The translations under genes and the position numbers were made by a program. A stretch of 64,000 bases of DNA, taken from the NCBI RefSeq assembly GCF_009755225.1, contig NZ_WQKZ01000001.1, forward strand, positions 620,001 through 684,000, read 5' to 3'. Positions 18,380 through 27,398 of this stretch are shown piece after piece (position 1 is the first letter of the stretch; each line of letters begins with the position of its first letter). The DNA comes from Hymenobacter ginkgonis. Lineage in GTDB: Bacteria; Bacteroidota; Bacteroidia; Cytophagales; Hymenobacteraceae. The notes under the pieces are model-generated. The model saw only the letters and a list, made by a program, of their open reading frames with translations, was not told where the DNA came from and searched no databases.

Positions 18380-21300
18380 ATGAGTATTTTTACTTTCTCT
18401 TGGCTACGGCAGCTGGCCTTGCTGCTAGTACTCAGCACCCTGCCCGCCCTGGCCCAGGTGCCACCCGGCAACGCCCTAAACTTCGATGGCATGAACGACT
18501 ACATCGTCACGTCGAACTCCGCTGGCTACTTCAACTATACCGTGGAGGCTTGGGTGCGCACCACCAACGCCGCCACCGGCGATGGCGGCACCATTGTTTC
18601 GAACTACCCGAACTTCATGGTGGGGATGTATGGGGGCAAGGCCCGCTTTCGGTCCTACAACACCGTTAACACCAGTTATGACCTGGTGGGCACCACCCTC
18701 CTCAACGACGGCAAGTGGCACCACGTAGCGGCCGTGATGGGGGGCGGCATCAACTACAACATGACCTTGTACGTGGATGGCGTGGCCGAGGGCTCTCGGA
18801 CCGGGGGCTACACCAATTTCTCGTCGACCTACATCGGTAGCCTCCAGATTAATCAAGACCCCTGGCAGGGCAGCATCGACGAGGTGCGCATCTGGGACGT
18901 GGCCCATTCGGCGGCCGAAATCAAGACCTTCTTCAACAACACAGTGCTCCCCACGGAGGCAGGACTGTTGATGAATTACACCTTTGACCGGGGCACCGCC
19001 GGCGGCAACAACGCCGGCCAGACCACCGAGCCCAACCCGGTGCCCCGCCGCTGTGGCGGCTGCCCCACCTTTGTGGGCACGCTCTACAACTTCGCCCTGA
19101 GCGGCAACACCTCCAACCTGATTGAGAGCTACGCCCTGATGCAGCCCACCAACCTGGCCGCCACCAGCGCCGCCAGCGGCACCAGCCTGAGCGTGACCTG
19201 GACGCCCCCGCCGGTGGGCACCGTGAGCAACTACGTGCTCGACGTCTCGACCACGGCCGACTTCTCGGCGGGCGTGACCACGCTCACGCCCGCCGGCTCG
19301 GCCAGCAGCGCAACCGTGCCCGGCCGCACCGTGAACACCTCCTACTACCTGCGCCTGAAAACCGACAAAACCAGCGTGACCGGCCAGAGCGCCTACTCGC
19401 GCGACGTGTTTAACCTGCGCACCAGCAGCGGCCTGACGCCGCCCGGCAACGCCCTGGCCTTCGATGGCAGCGACGACTACGTGGCCCTGCCCAACACAAC
19501 GCCCGTGCCCACGGGCAACAGCGCCTACACCCTTGAAGCCTGGATTAAGCCCAATGCGATGGGGGTGGAGGGCATCATCGGCTGGGGCAACTGGGGCGTC
19601 GGCAACCAGGTGAACGCGCTGCGGCTGTCGCCGACGGGCATCATCAACTACTGGTGGGGGCCCGACCTGGTGGTGACGACGCCCGACTTGAGCGGGCACT
19701 GGCACCACGTAGCCGCCACGTTCGACGGCACGACGCGCACTATTTACCTCGACGGGGTGGCCGTAGGCAGCGACACGCCCGGCAGCCACACAGTGCCCAG
19801 CCCCAGCAACCTGCGCATTGGCTGCACCAACGGCCCCAGCCCGGGCGGCGGCTACGAATACTTCAACGGCAGCATCGACGAGGTACGCATCTGGAACGTG
19901 GCCCGCTCGGCAGCTCAAATGAAGGCGGCCTACACCAGCTGGCCCGCGGCCCCCCAGGCCGGGCTGGTGGCCGCCTACGACTTCGACGCGGGCACGGCCG
20001 GCGGCGCCAATACCGGCCTGACCACCCTGCCCGACCGCTCTCCCAACTACCAAGACGGCACGCTGCACAACTTAAGCCTGGCCAACGGCAACACCACCAG
20101 CAACTGGGTGGAAAGCTACGCCCTGGTGGTGCCCACGCTCGCGGCTACGACCGCCGTTACGACTGCGGGCTTCACCGTCAACTGGACGGCTCCGCTGGTA
20201 GGCACCGTCACCGGTTACGTGCTGGACTACTCGCTGTCGCCCACCTTCGCCACCGTGGCCGGCACAGTGAGCCCGCCGGCCGGGGCCACCAGCCAAGCCG
20301 TGAGCGGGCTGCTGCCCAACCGCAACTACTATTACCGCTTGCGGGCCGACAAAACCTCCGGCGCGGTAGCCGGGCAGGGTGCCTACACCAGCGGCACCGT
20401 GCGCACGGCCAGCGGGCTGACCCCGCCCGGCAATGCCCTGTCTTTCGACGGCAGCGACGACAGGGTCAGCATTCCGCACGATGCGGCGTTCAACCTCCCG
20501 GCGGCCATTACGCTGGAGGCTTGGGTGAATACCACCAGTCCCGGCGAGCAGTACATCACCACCAAGGGCGAAGACTCGTGGTACCTGGCCCTGAACGGTG
20601 CCGGCGGGGCCGCTGGCCGGGCTTCCTTCTTCCTCAACAACGTGTCGACCAACAGCGGCGGCTGGCTCTATGGCCGCACTAACCTGGCCGATGGCCATTG
20701 GCACTACGTGGTAGGCACCTACGACGGCAGCACGCTGCGCCTCTACGTGGACGGCACCCTGGAAAACAGCCGGGCCGCCACCGGGGCCGTGCCCACGGGC
20801 ACCAGCCCCATTACGCTCGGTGCCCGGGGCAATACGCTCTATTGGAATGGCCTGCTCGATGAAGTCCGCATATGGAGCGTGGCCCGCACGGCGGCCCAGG
20901 TGCAGGCGGCCTACCTCAACCAGCCCGCCCTGCCCCAGTCTGGCCTGGTGGCCGCCTACAACTTCGACCACGGCACGGCCGGCGGCAGCAACGCCACCAG
21001 CACCACTCTCACCGACCAGAGCGGCAACCTGTACGACGGCACCCTCAACAATTTCGCCCTGAGCAGCACGGTTTCGAACTGGGTAGAAAGCTACGCCCTG
21101 GTGGTGCCCACGCTGGCCGCTGCCACTGCCAACGCCGCCACCAGCTTCACGGCCAACTGGACGGCCCCAGCCATCGGCACGATAACCAACTACGTGCTCG
21201 ACGTGGCTACCAGCAACACTTTCGCGGCGGCTGCGCTGGTGGCCGGCTCGCCCATCACGGCGGCCGGCGCCAGCCAGGCCGTGACGGGCCTCGACCCGGC

Positions 21301-24300
21301 CCAGACCTACTACTACCGCGTGCGGGCCGACAAGGCCGGCAGCGTGAGCGGCCAGGGCGCGTACAGCGCCATTGGGACGCGGGCCCCCTTTACGCCCATG
21401 ACGCCGCCCGGCAACGCGCTGGCCTTGGATGGCAGCGACGACTACGTGACCGGCAACAATCCGCAGCTGCCCCAGGGCAACGCCGCCCGCACCCTCGAAG
21501 CCTGGGTGCTGACGACAGCGAGCGGCAGCAATGTTATCGTCAACTACGGCACGGCCACCAGCAATCAGCGCTCGGGCATCCTGCTCATCAACGGCCACCT
21601 GTACTACGTAGGCGAAAACAACGACTTGCAGGGCAATAAGGTCATCAACGACGGGCACTGGCACCACGTGGCGGCCACCTGTGATGGCACCAGCCTGAAG
21701 CTGTACGTGGACGGCGTGCTCGACGTCAGCAACGCGCAAGGGGCCTTTAACACCACCGGCTTCGACTGGAACATCGGCAAGCGCATTCCGCCCCTCACCT
21801 CGACCGAGCAGTTCAACGGCCGCCTCGACGAGGTGCGCATCTATAACACGGCTCTGACCCCGGCCCAGGTGCAGGTCGACATGACCAGTACCAGCCCTGC
21901 TGTGCCAGCCAGCCTAGTGGCGTACTATAACTTCGACCAGGGCACGGCCTACGGCAACAACGCGGGCTACACCACCCTCACCGACCAATCGGCCAGCGGC
22001 GCCACCGGCACGCTCACCAACTTTAGCCTGACCAACGGCAACACCACCAGCAACTGGGTGGAAAGCTACGCCCTGCTGCAACCCACCGGCCTGGCGGCTT
22101 CGGCCAGCACCGGCACCGGCTTCACGGCCAGCTGGATGGCCCCGCTCCTCAACGGCGCGACCCCGGCGACCGGCGCAGTGGAGGGCTACGTGCTCGACGT
22201 GTCCGCGTCCAGCACCTTTGCCTCGGGGGTTACCTCGTTCCCCGTTTCGGGCTACGGCAGCACCAGCGTGGCGGTCACCGGCCTCACCAACGGCACCAAC
22301 TACTACATGCGGGTGCGGGCCGAAAAAGCCAGCGTGACCGGCCAGGGCGACTACTCGCCCACCGCCACCACCCACACCATCGGCACCGACGCGCTGCTGA
22401 CCAACCTGACGGCCTCGGCAGGCCAGCTGTCGCCCGCTTTTGCCACCGCTACCCTGGCCTACACCTTGTACGTGCCCACTGGCACGAGCACCTACACCCT
22501 CATGCCGACGGCCAGCAACGGCTACACCAACATCACGGTGAACGGCACGGCCGTGACCAGCGGCGCGGCTTCGGGCGCGTTGAGCGTGGGCAGCACCGCC
22601 ACCGTCGTGCTGACGTCAGAAGACGGCAACGCCACCCGCACCTACACCGTGCAGGCCGTGGTGGCCCCCACCTACTTCCGCAGCGTGGCCACCGGCACCT
22701 GGAGCAACCCCGCTACCTGGGAAACCTCTTATGACGGCAGCACCGGCTGGTTTGCGGCCCCGGTGGCCCCCAGCGGCAGCTACGTGGGCACCGTGAACGT
22801 GCGCAACGGCCACACCGTGACCGTGGCCGCCGCCACCAGCACCAAGACGACTACCGTCGAAAACGGCGGCATCCTCAACACCCTGACCGGCTTTACCCTG
22901 ACCATCCCCAACGGCGCGACCATGACCGTGAACGCAGGCGGGGTGCTGTCCGCCGGCCGGCTGAGCGGGGCCGATGGCGTGACGGGTACCAGCACCAACA
23001 TCAGCACTATTAGCGTAGCCGGGGCCAATGCCCTGCTGGTAAACGGTACGCTGGTGCTGAACACAGGCACCAGTACGCCGGCCACCCAGGGCATCAATAC
23101 CGCGACCACGACCATCGGCAACGGCGGCCGGGTGGTGCAGTATGCGACGACAACTAGCCTATCCATGCCCGCACCTACCTGGAGCGCCGGCTCGACGCTG
23201 GAACTGGCCGGGGGCATCCTCAACCAGACGTATGTCACCGTCAACCAGACGCTGCAAAACCTGGACGTGAACCTGACAACCCTGCCCGCCGGTGCCCTGA
23301 CGGCTGCCTCGCCCTACCTGTTCACGGCCATCGCCACCACCACCGTGACCGGCACCCTCACCGTGCGCAGCACCGGCCTGGGCACCCTGCGCCTGTTCAA
23401 CGCGCCCACTACCGGCACCCTCACGCTGGGTACCGTAGACGGCAGCGGCACCCGCACCGGCGGCTACGTGCAGCTGGCCGGCACCAGCGTAGTGGGCAGC
23501 TTCGGCGGCAGCAATGCCACCACGGGCACCCCCATTACGGTGCAAGGCGGCTTTCAGCTCAACGGGGGCACGTATGCGGCGGCGCAGCCCACCAGCACGG
23601 CCACCGGTTCGCTTCGCGCTACCCCGCTCACGGTAAACGGCGACTTCGCGGTGGCCAGCGGCGCCACCTTCAATCTGCTGTCGGCGGCCACCGGCCCGGC
23701 CATCAACTACGTGGGCGGCAACGTGACGCTGAACGGCAACGTCAGCAACGCCGGCACCGTGAGCACCGGCAACACGGCCAGCACCACCCAGAAGCTGCTC
23801 TTCGGCAAAGCCAGCACCGCCGGCGCGCAGACCTTCAGTAACACCGGCACCATCACGGGCCTGGTGAATACTACCGTGGCCGGCACCACCATCCTGGACA
23901 TGGGCACCAGCACCCTCACCGGCACTGGCACCTTCGTTACGCAGGCCGGCGCGACGCTCCGCCTGGGCAGCCCCGATGGCATCAGCGCCAGCGGCACGGC
24001 CACCGGCAACGTGCAGAGCACCGGCACCCGCACCTTCGCGGCGGGTACCAGCTTCGAGTTCAACGGCATCGTGGCCCAGGTCACGGGCACGGGCTTCCCC
24101 CCGGCGGCCCTCAGCGCTGCCTCTACGCTGGCCTTTAACAATGCGGCCGGCGTCACGCTCTCGCAGGCACTCACCACGCCGGGCACGCTCAGCTTGCGGC
24201 AGGGCATCGTGACGACTACCGCCACCAACCTGCTCACGCTGGGCACCACGGCCACCACCACCGGCACCCTTGATGCCACCGCCACCAACACCGGCCGCGT

Positions 24301-25291
24301 GGCCGGGCCGCTGAAGCGCTGGATAGCCGCTAGCACGGGCAGCCGCGACTTCCCGGTGGGCCTGGCAACGGCCAGCCGCCCGGCTACCATCGCTTACACC
24401 ACCGCGCCCACGGCGGGCGGCACGCTCATGGCCGAGTTTGTGGCCAGCCCCGCCGGCAGCCAGGGCCTGCCCCTCACCGAAAACGGCAACACGGCCACCA
24501 AAGGCTCCGATGACGGCTACTGGCACTTCACCGCTGCCGATGGCCTGACGGGCGGCACCTACACCGCCACGTTCACCTTCAGCGGCATCAGCGGCGTGAG
24601 CGACTTCAGCAAGCTGCTGCTGCTCAAGCGCGCCGATGCCACCGCCGACTGGGCCCTGGTGGGCAGCGCCGTGGCTACCGCCGGCTCCAACACTGCGCCC
24701 ATCCTCAGCCGCACCGACCTAACGGGCTTCTCCGACTTCACGGCCGGCCTCACCGCTGCCCCGCTGCCGGTACAGCTGGTTAGCTTTGCAGCTACTGCCC
24801 AAGGTAGCGCGGCAGTACGCCTGACTTGGGTTACCGCTTCCGAATTGAACAGCGCCCGCTTCGAGGTAGAGCGCAGCCTCGATGGAATATCCTTCAGCCA
24901 GATTGGCCAGGTGCCAGCCGCTGGCAACAGCCCCACAGCGCACACCTACGGGCTGACGGATGCCACGCTGCCCGGCACGGGTATCCTGTATTACCGCTTG
25001 CGGCAAGTCGACTTCAATGGCACCGCCACTTACTCGCCCGTGCGTAGCATAATTATGCCCCATAGCGCGTTGGAGTTCGCTCTCTATCCTAATCCAACGC
25101 ACACGGCAGCTACCCTGGTGGGAGCCAAAGCCGGCGCTACAGTGCAGGTATATGACGCGCTAGGCCGCCTGGTATATACTACGACCGCAGAGGCAACTGG
25201 TACTGCCGCGCTGGCCTTGCCGGCTGGGCTGCCTACGGGCGTCTACTTGGTTCGCAGTGGCAGCCAGACTGCTCGCCTAGGTATAGAATAA
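18380..25291 (+). CDS. Giant LamG/FN3 surface protein with T9SS sorting domain (2303 aa)
   Basis: A signal peptide (LALLLVLSTLPALAQ) is followed by four LamG/concanavalin-A-like domains. They begin near residues 27, 353, 679 and 1007, each opening PPGNAL.FDG.DDYV. Four fibronectin type III-like modules start near 255, 583, 909 and 1233. Next come a cadherin-like beta-sandwich (about 1334-1430) and a region starting RSVATGTWSNPATWE. A long Thr/Gly/Ala-rich beta-helix-like repeat stretch runs to about 2100. A PLPVQLVSFAA domain and a type A T9SS C-terminal domain (ALYPNPTHTAA...GVYLVRSG, from about 2231) close the protein. It is therefore secreted and probably attached to the cell surface, with carbohydrate or matrix binding the best guess. 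It is monocistronic with its own terminator, in the island and inside the inferred inversion. Confidence 0.93.
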   Translation: MSIFTFSWLRQLALLLVLSTLPALAQVPPGNALNFDGMNDYIVTSNSAGYFNYTVEAWVRTTNAATGDGGTIVSNYPNFMVGMYGGKARFRSYNTVNTSYDLVGTTLLNDGKWHHVAAVMGGGINYNMTLYVDGVAEGSRTGGYTNFSSTYIGSLQINQDPWQGSIDEVRIWDVAHSAAEIKTFFNNTVLPTEAGLLMNYTFDRGTAGGNNAGQTTEPNPVPRRCGGCPTFVGTLYNFALSGNTSNLIESYALMQPTNLAATSAASGTSLSVTWTPPPVGTVSNYVLDVSTTADFSAGVTTLTPAGSASSATVPGRTVNTSYYLRLKTDKTSVTGQSAYSRDVFNLRTSSGLTPPGNALAFDGSDDYVALPNTTPVPTGNSAYTLEAWIKPNAMGVEGIIGWGNWGVGNQVNALRLSPTGIINYWWGPDLVVTTPDLSGHWHHVAATFDGTTRTIYLDGVAVGSDTPGSHTVPSPSNLRIGCTNGPSPGGGYEYFNGSIDEVRIWNVARSAAQMKAAYTSWPAAPQAGLVAAYDFDAGTAGGANTGLTTLPDRSPNYQDGTLHNLSLANGNTTSNWVESYALVVPTLAATTAVTTAGFTVNWTAPLVGTVTGYVLDYSLSPTFATVAGTVSPPAGATSQAVSGLLPNRNYYYRLRADKTSGAVAGQGAYTSGTVRTASGLTPPGNALSFDGSDDRVSIPHDAAFNLPAAITLEAWVNTTSPGEQYITTKGEDSWYLALNGAGGAAGRASFFLNNVSTNSGGWLYGRTNLADGHWHYVVGTYDGSTLRLYVDGTLENSRAATGAVPTGTSPITLGARGNTLYWNGLLDEVRIWSVARTAAQVQAAYLNQPALPQSGLVAAYNFDHGTAGGSNATSTTLTDQSGNLYDGTLNNFALSSTVSNWVESYALVVPTLAAATANAATSFTANWTAPAIGTITNYVLDVATSNTFAAAALVAGSPITAAGASQAVTGLDPAQTYYYRVRADKAGSVSGQGAYSAIGTRAPFTPMTPPGNALALDGSDDYVTGNNPQLPQGNAARTLEAWVLTTASGSNVIVNYGTATSNQRSGILLINGHLYYVGENNDLQGNKVINDGHWHHVAATCDGTSLKLYVDGVLDVSNAQGAFNTTGFDWNIGKRIPPLTSTEQFNGRLDEVRIYNTALTPAQVQVDMTSTSPAVPASLVAYYNFDQGTAYGNNAGYTTLTDQSASGATGTLTNFSLTNGNTTSNWVESYALLQPTGLAASASTGTGFTASWMAPLLNGATPATGAVEGYVLDVSASSTFASGVTSFPVSGYGSTSVAVTGLTNGTNYYMRVRAEKASVTGQGDYSPTATTHTIGTDALLTNLTASAGQLSPAFATATLAYTLYVPTGTSTYTLMPTASNGYTNITVNGTAVTSGAASGALSVGSTATVVLTSEDGNATRTYTVQAVVAPTYFRSVATGTWSNPATWETSYDGSTGWFAAPVAPSGSYVGTVNVRNGHTVTVAAATSTKTTTVENGGILNTLTGFTLTIPNGATMTVNAGGVLSAGRLSGADGVTGTSTNISTISVAGANALLVNGTLVLNTGTSTPATQGINTATTTIGNGGRVVQYATTTSLSMPAPTWSAGSTLELAGGILNQTYVTVNQTLQNLDVNLTTLPAGALTAASPYLFTAIATTTVTGTLTVRSTGLGTLRLFNAPTTGTLTLGTVDGSGTRTGGYVQLAGTSVVGSFGGSNATTGTPITVQGGFQLNGGTYAAAQPTSTATGSLRATPLTVNGDFAVASGATFNLLSAATGPAINYVGGNVTLNGNVSNAGTVSTGNTASTTQKLLFGKASTAGAQTFSNTGTITGLVNTTVAGTTILDMGTSTLTGTGTFVTQAGATLRLGSPDGISASGTATGNVQSTGTRTFAAGTSFEFNGIVAQVTGTGFPPAALSAASTLAFNNAAGVTLSQALTTPGTLSLRQGIVTTTATNLLTLGTTATTTGTLDATATNTGRVAGPLKRWIAASTGSRDFPVGLATASRPATIAYTTAPTAGGTLMAEFVASPAGSQGLPLTENGNTATKGSDDGYWHFTAADGLTGGTYTATFTFSGISGVSDFSKLLLLKRADATADWALVGSAVATAGSNTAPILSRTDLTGFSDFTAGLTAAPLPVQLVSFAATAQGSAAVRLTWVTASELNSARFEVERSLDGISFSQIGQVPAAGNSPTAHTYGLTDATLPGTGILYYRLRQVDFNGTATYSPVRSIIMPHSALEFALYPNPTHTAATLVGAKAGATVQVYDALGRLVYTTTAEATGTAALALPAGLPTGVYLVRSGSQTARLGIE

Positions 25292-25309
25292 AGAACAGCC
25301 CGATTGCCG

Positions 25310-25341
25310 AAGGGCCCTACCTGCAAGGGTGGGGCCTTTTT
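25310..25341 (+). terminator. Intrinsic terminator of the giant surface-protein gene
   Basis: AAGGGCCCTACC pairs imperfectly with GGGTGGGGCCTT around TGCAA and is followed by T5. It lies 18 bp after the stop. Confidence 0.75.
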
Positions 25342-25360
25342 GCATGTGCCTAGCCTAACA

Positions 25361-25534
25361 ATGGGAGAAAAGGCCCAGACCTTCTACCACTTGCCCGACG
25401 ACGGCCGCGGCTTCTTTGTCGAGGTGGGCATTGATGAGGAACGGGGCCAAGCCGTGGTGCTGCGCAGCTTCCGCAGTAGCGTGCCGCTGGAGGATTATGC
25501 GCATGGAGTGCGGCTGCCGGAGGGATGGGCATGA
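25361..25534 (+). CDS. Small hypothetical protein (57 aa)
   Basis: The ATG at 25361 opens MGEKAQTFYHLPDDGRGFFV and the frame ends EDYAHGVRLPEGWA. The start at 25304 is disfavoured because it overlaps the terminator. The sequence reads as a compact beta-rich domain, with no family that I recognise. It is followed directly by a bidirectional terminator and faces two small minus-strand genes. The three may be leftovers of phage or island accessory DNA. Confidence 0.55.
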   Translation: MGEKAQTFYHLPDDGRGFFVEVGIDEERGQAVVLRSFRSSVPLEDYAHGVRLPEGWA

Positions 25535-25566
25535 AAAAGCCCTACTGGTCAGGTCGGGCTTTTTTT
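25534..25566. terminator. Bidirectional terminator between converging small genes
   Basis: AAAAAGCCC and GGGCTTTTTTT flank a 13-base loop. It overlaps the stop regions of the genes ending at 25534 (plus) and 25565 (minus). Confidence 0.85.
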
Positions 25567-25858
25567 ATTCAGACTCAACTGAATCCCAATCATAATAGTC
25601 ATCAGGTAGGCGGCGGTAGCTGGGCCAAAATTCTTCCATGAATTCTACGCGCCCAGGGATTTTATGATTAAAGCCAGTGTCGCCCTGACCAGACATAATA
25701 ACCACGATGGTGGCTGGCTCGGCTTGCTCTATAGCCTCTCCGATTTTGACGAGTTGGTCAATTGGTGCGACTTCTGGGCCATCACTATTAAAATTAAGCG
25801 GCTTTATAAAACGCACTATTTTGCCATGAAAGCCGACGTCTCGGAATTCGTAAATCAT
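25565..25858 (-). CDS. Hypothetical protein (97 aa)
   Basis: The start chosen is the ATG at 25858 (MIYEFRDVGFHGKIVRFIKP), after the stop of the upstream gene. An ATG at 25897 would overlap that gene. The protein is acidic at its C-terminus (RRLPDDYYDWDSVESE). Its middle (PIDQLVKIGEAIEQAEPATI) looks helical. No family is recognised. Spacing to the upstream 73-residue gene is 23 bp, so the two may be cotranscribed. Confidence 0.55.
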   Translation of the reverse strand: MIYEFRDVGFHGKIVRFIKPLNFNSDGPEVAPIDQLVKIGEAIEQAEPATIVVIMSGQGDTGFNHKIPGRVEFMEEFWPSYRRLPDDYYDWDSVESE

Positions 25859-25881
25859 AGATGAATTTATGATTTCATAAA

Positions 25882-26103
25882 TTATTTTGCAAACCATTCC
25901 TTAAACCGCGCGGCCGTCATCACCGCCGGCGCAAGGTCGGTGCGTTCCACATGGTCCATGGCAATGCTCACGTCGCTATTCTCCAGCACCGTCCACCGCA
26001 GTTGGTAGCTCTGGCCCACACGGAAGCCGGCGTAACCGTCGAGGGCGTTGTTAGTGCCAGGGCCGCTGAAGGTGCGGCGCTCTATTTTCTCGTGCTGGTC
26101 CAT
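25882..26103 (-). CDS. Small hypothetical protein (73 aa)
   Basis: The protein starts MDQHEKIERRTFSGPGTNNA and ends AARFKEWFAK. The middle (YQLRWTVLENSDVSIAMDH) suggests a beta-hairpin. I think similar short proteins occur in related Bacteroidota but cannot assign a function. It begins 16 bp from the end of the tape-measure N-terminal frame, right at the right-hand breakpoint of the inferred inversion. Confidence 0.55.
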   Translation of the reverse strand: MDQHEKIERRTFSGPGTNNALDGYAGFRVGQSYQLRWTVLENSDVSIAMDHVERTDLAPAVMTAARFKEWFAK

Positions 26104-26119
26104 TGCACAAAGAAAATCT

Positions 26120-26686
26120 TTAGCTAGTCAATAGAGGATGCTGGTGTGCAAAGAACCTGCCCGTGATGGTGCTCACCAGGCCCGCAGCCTGCTGGGCCGA
26201 CTTGCCGAAGTTGTTCATCACGTCCGTGGTGATGTCGGCGGCCGTGGCCAGCTGGGCACCGGTGGCGGTGGCCAGGGCCGTGGAGGCGTCGGCAGCCCCG
26301 CCCAGAATTTGGGCTGTGCTCAAGCCGTTCTTGGCCAGCGCTTCCAGGGCCTGCGCGGCCTGTACGGAGCTGAATTGGAGCTTGGGGTCGAGAGCAATGC
26401 CCTGCGCCTTGTCGCGTAAGGAGGCCAAGGCCGCGCCACTGGCCTGCGTGGCCGCTTCCACCCGGTTGAAGGCGGCCTGAAAGTTACCACCCACCTTTAG
26501 GGAGGCTGCGCCCAAGACTGCCAGCGGCGCACTCACGTAAGTGATCAGGCTTTTGCCGATATCCTTGACGGCTTCCCCCGCCTGCACGAAGCCCTTGAGC
26601 TTTTTGCGGGCATCGGCCATGGCGGCGCGAAAGCCGGAAATTTCAGCGCCTAAAACGACGCTGACGGAAGCAAGGATATCGGACAT
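26120..26686 (-). pseudogene. Phage tail tape-measure protein, N-terminal piece (3' truncated)
   Basis: The frame starts at the ATG at 26686 (MSDILASVSVVLGAEISGFR) and encodes the standard tape-measure N-terminus. There is a coiled helix (AAMADARKKLKGFVQAGEAV), then the conserved core (KVGGNFQAAFNRVEAATQAS; AQALEALAKNGLSTAQILGG; DITTDVMNNFGKSAQQAAGL). Homology-like sequence stops at STITG (about 26143), and the last dozen codons to 26120 are foreign. The continuation expected in the family, SKFAIDDYRQAL, is exactly how the plus-strand piece at 11331 begins. It lies downstream of the tail chaperone genes, the normal order in tailed phages. Confidence 0.88.
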
Positions 26687-26760
26687 AAGACGAATGAATA
26701 CTGGATAGAAAAGAGGCCAAACCCCCGGCACAGTGGCGGAGATTTGGCCTGGCTAATTGA

Positions 26761-27144
26761 TTAGGTGAGAATGGCGGCGTCGCGTTCGTCGAGCAGCGCC
26801 CACAGGGCTTCGACGTCTTCCGGCGTGAGGTCGGGAGCTGCCTCGGGCAGGGTATCGCCAGGTAAGGGCAGCAGCTCCTCGGGGCTGAGCGCGGGCGTCT
26901 TGGCGTCGCGGTGCAGGTTGACCAGCACCGTGGCGAGCAGACGGGTGCGCCGCCAGCCTTCGGTTTGGCGCCGATGGTAGCCGCGGCACATACGGTCAAA
27001 CTCGGCCAGGGTGAGCTGCCAGAAAATGGCGGGGTGCAGCCCTAGCTCGCCGAGGGCGAAGTCGAGGTGTGCGTCCCACTCGCGGCGGGCATCTGGCGGG
27101 CTTGGTTGCGGGCCGCGACTGTCGCCGTCAGCGCGGCCATCAAA
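26761..27144 (-). CDS. Tail assembly chaperone, frameshift extension (GT-like)
   Basis: This frame has no proper start of its own and overlaps the end of the upstream chaperone ORF in the -1 frame. Read after slippage at 27141-27150 it gives FDGRADGDSRGPQPSPPDAR, then DFALGELGLHPAIFWQLTL, EFDRMCRGYHRRQTEGWRR and an acidic C-terminus (EDVEALWALLDERDAAIL). The 'LGLHP..FW.LT..E' pattern is typical of phage tail assembly chaperones. By analogy with lambda G/GT, the fused product would bind the tape-measure protein while the tail tube forms. The next gene downstream is the tape-measure N-terminus, 74 bp away. Confidence 0.78.
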   Translation of the reverse strand, partial: FDGRADGDSRGPQPSPPDARREWDAHLDFALGELGLHPAIFWQLTLAEFDRMCRGYHRRQTEGWRRTRLLATVLVNLHRDAKTPALSPEELLPLPGDTLPEAAPDLTPEDVEALWALLDERDAAILT

Positions 27145-27335
27145 GGGTTTGGCGACACGATGGCTTCCGTGATGGCTTCGGCCAGCGTCCGGGCTTCAGT
27201 CGGGGGGAGTTGCTGAATCAAGTCGCCGGCATCGTCCTGGGAGAAGCCGCCTGGCAGGGCCGAGGCGGGCACGAAGCGGCGCACGGCGCAGCTGAGCAGG
27301 GCCGTCAGGGCTTCGGCGTAATTCTCGGTAAGCAT
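27042..27335 (-). CDS. Tail assembly chaperone, short form (G-like), possibly 5'-truncated
   Basis: The protein has 97 residues from the ATG at 27335 (MLTENYAEALTALLSCAVRR) and ends just after the overlap with the extension frame. Coding-like sequence continues upstream in frame to about 27405 (LNVLRDFSRLTGRGPSELGQ), where it hits a TAG and unrelated DNA. The natural N-terminus is therefore probably lost at a rearrangement point. In tailed phages the short form is the major product and a few percent of ribosomes shift -1 into the long form. It belongs to the same remnant tail module as the tape-measure pieces. Confidence 0.72.
   Translation of the reverse strand: MLTENYAEALTALLSCAVRRFVPASALPGGFSQDDAGDLIQQLPPTEARTLAEAITEAIVSPNPLMAALTATVAARNQARQMPAASGTHTSTSPSAS
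27141..27150 (-). promoter_or_regulatory. Putative programmed -1 frameshift site (AAACCCTTTG)
   Basis: In the zero frame of the short chaperone ORF the codons are AAC-CCT-TTG. They give two overlapping heptamers of X XXY YYZ form, A AAC CCT and C CCT TTG. Slippage by -1 leads directly into the open extension frame (stop at 26761). Confidence 0.75.
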
Positions 27336-27398
27336 CTGGCCCAGCTCACTGGGCCCTCGCCCCGTCAGCCGGGAGAAGTCGCGCAGGACGTTGAGGTT

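Noticed and set aside
18476..21739. Long minus-strand ORFs (530 and 555 codons) opposite the giant surface protein
   Set aside because: The composition is His/Val/Ala/Gly/Arg without domains, which is what the complement of GC-rich third positions gives. The plus strand has clear domains and export signals.
23159..24526. 455-codon minus-strand ORF opposite the beta-helix region
   Set aside because: Low-complexity Arg/Gly/Ala translation of the antisense of a repetitive coding region; no signal, start context or homology-like motif.
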